Shown here piece after piece: positions 53,048-53,710 of a stretch of 53,710 nt of DNA; the first letter of the stretch is position 1; each line of letters begins with the position of its first letter. This stretch comes from Bacillaceae bacterium S4-13-56 (GTDB lineage Bacteria > Bacillota > Bacilli > Bacillales > JAWJLM01), in assembly GCA_040191315.1 (NCBI GenBank), contig JAWJLM010000031.1, positions 1 to 53,710 on the forward strand. Reading direction: 5' to 3'. Below the pieces are notes generated by a model. It did not search any database and was not told where the DNA came from. It was given only the letters and a program-made list of their open reading frames with translations. Both the position numbers and the translations under genes were made by a program.

Positions 53048-53165
53048 ACAGATTTTCCAAACGAGAAAGCCCACTCCTTGAGGAGAGTGAGGTCAAATAC
53101 GGAGTACCACATGTCAAACTGATGGTTTGTGGTGCTTTAAGTATTTGAAGATTTCATTTTTTTTA
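53044..53165 (+). repeat. IS605-associated repeat block
   Basis: CAGATTTTCCAAACG, GAGAGTGAGGTCAAATA, GGAGTACCAC and GGTTTGTGGTGCT match 43217-43345. It lies directly upstream of the tnpA remnant and begins at the ptsH terminator tail. Confidence 0.75.
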
Positions 53166-53172
53166 CACATTT

Positions 53173-53411
53173 GTGGCTATCGAATGCGAAAAGGACCATG
53201 CCCATATTTTTTATACGCGCCCCCAAAACGAAGTCCTTCAGAGATCATGGCTAAAATGAAAGGATTCACTTCTAAAAAAATAAGAGAGGAGTTCCCGCAC
53301 CTTCAGCACTTGACTAGCCTATGGACGCGTTCATTTTTTGTGTCCACTGCAGGGAATGTTTCTTCCGAAACCATAAAAAGATATGTTGAAAATCAAAAGA
53401 AAAGAAGTTAG
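53173..53411 (+). pseudogene. tnpA: IS200/IS605 transposase TnpA, C-terminal part with frameshift
   Basis: The frame at 53173 reads VAIECEKDHAHIF, the HUH metal-binding motif of Y1 transposases. Beyond the T run 53207-53212 the frame shifts to read LYAPPKRSPSEIMAKMKG and onward to SLWTRSFFVSTAGNV and the catalytic Tyr in IKRYVENQ. The first ~60 residues of a normal TnpA are missing, replaced by the repeat block upstream. It is therefore inactive as it stands. Confidence 0.85.
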
Positions 53412-53710
53412 AAAGGACAACCCCTACTTATACCATTGAACTTCCACTCTATATCCAACCTTGGCAACAACACCGATTGGAAAAGAAGTTTAAAATCGCT
53501 AGACAAGTCTATAATTCTTGCCTAGGGGAAGCCTTAAAGAGAAACAAAGTCGTGAAGTCGGATAAAAAATATCGTCAACTCCTTAAAGAACCTAAAACTA
53601 AAGAACGGGATCAGCAACTGTCAGATATTCGTTCGCTCTATGGATTTTCTGAATACGAACTACATAAATTCGGGAAGAATGTACAAAGAAAGTGTAAAGA
53701 ACATATTGGA
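53408..53710 (+). pseudogene. tnpB: IS605 TnpB N-terminal part, cut by the window edge
   Basis: The frame reads TPTYTIELPLYIQPWQQHRL then EKKFKIARQVYNSCLGEALK, the N-terminal wedge region of IS605-type TnpB, an RNA-guided nuclease ancestor of Cas12. No ATG, GTG or TTG lies in frame at the expected place, although it follows tnpA directly with an overlap at its stop. It runs off the window, so the RuvC residues cannot be seen. Whether it is intact beyond the start is unknown. Confidence 0.78.

Overview
The window is chromosomal DNA from a low-GC, spore-forming member of the Bacillaceae. The evidence is dense synteny with the Bacillus subtilis yus-suf-yun-yut-yum-yui stretch, sporulation genes (yunB, lytH, yutC, yutH), strong AGGAGG-type ribosome sites, GTG and TTG starts, and S-box and L-box riboswitches. 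No rRNA or tRNA gene was seen.

Layout. 1-313 holds a 52-bp tandem repeat. 454-2256 carries yusI, gcvH, a 44-aa ORF, yusF and yusE. 2314-5308 is a SAM-riboswitch-controlled methionine ABC importer (metN-metP-metQ). 5309-6501 is mostly repeat remnants plus one small transcription unit that lacks a normal start codon. 6502-11679 is the Fe-S assembly operon sufCDSUB. 11680-16732 is a ~5 kb integrated element at the 3' end of sufB. It carries a beheaded tyrosine integrase, a secreted copper-amine-oxidase-N/FN3 protein, a broken gene, a HTH regulator, an actin-like ParM/AlfA-type protein with a ParR-like partner, and three unrecognised genes. 17007-18377 is a GC-rich 82-bp tandem array. 18520-28910 is the yun/yut block, including an HD-GYP protein, an L-box NhaC-type transporter, an NSS symporter with its tiny MetS-like subunit, LytH and YutC. 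29346-36490 has DUF3055, yutE, a SufR-like regulator, yutF, an unknown membrane protein, yutG, yutH and a 2-hydroxyacid dehydrogenase. 36719-39976 is hom-thrC-thrB. 40561-53047 has yutI, yuzD, yuzB, dapF, an A-type carrier, yumC, yumB, a Nudix protein, yuiB, yuiC, yuiD, pepA, BirA-controlled bioY, deoD and ptsH. The right edge holds a decayed IS200/IS605 tnpA and the start of tnpB.

The genes work together around a few themes. Fe-S cluster metabolism is strong: sufCDSUB, a Nfu-type scaffold (YutI), an A-type carrier, a SufR-like regulator, ferredoxin-NADP reductase and NDH-2. Amino-acid supply comes next: S-box methionine import, L-box lysine transport, threonine synthesis and dapF. Sporulation genes form the third group. 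Intergenic spaces are littered with at least three families of dispersed non-coding repeats.

The most interesting locus is the sufB-integrated element. It has 36-bp att repeats differing only at synonymous sites, a 13-bp inverted arm-like repeat, a plasmid-type actin segregation pair inside an integrated element, a GACCAA-based operator/centromere-like system, and several inactivating lesions suggesting it is now trapped.
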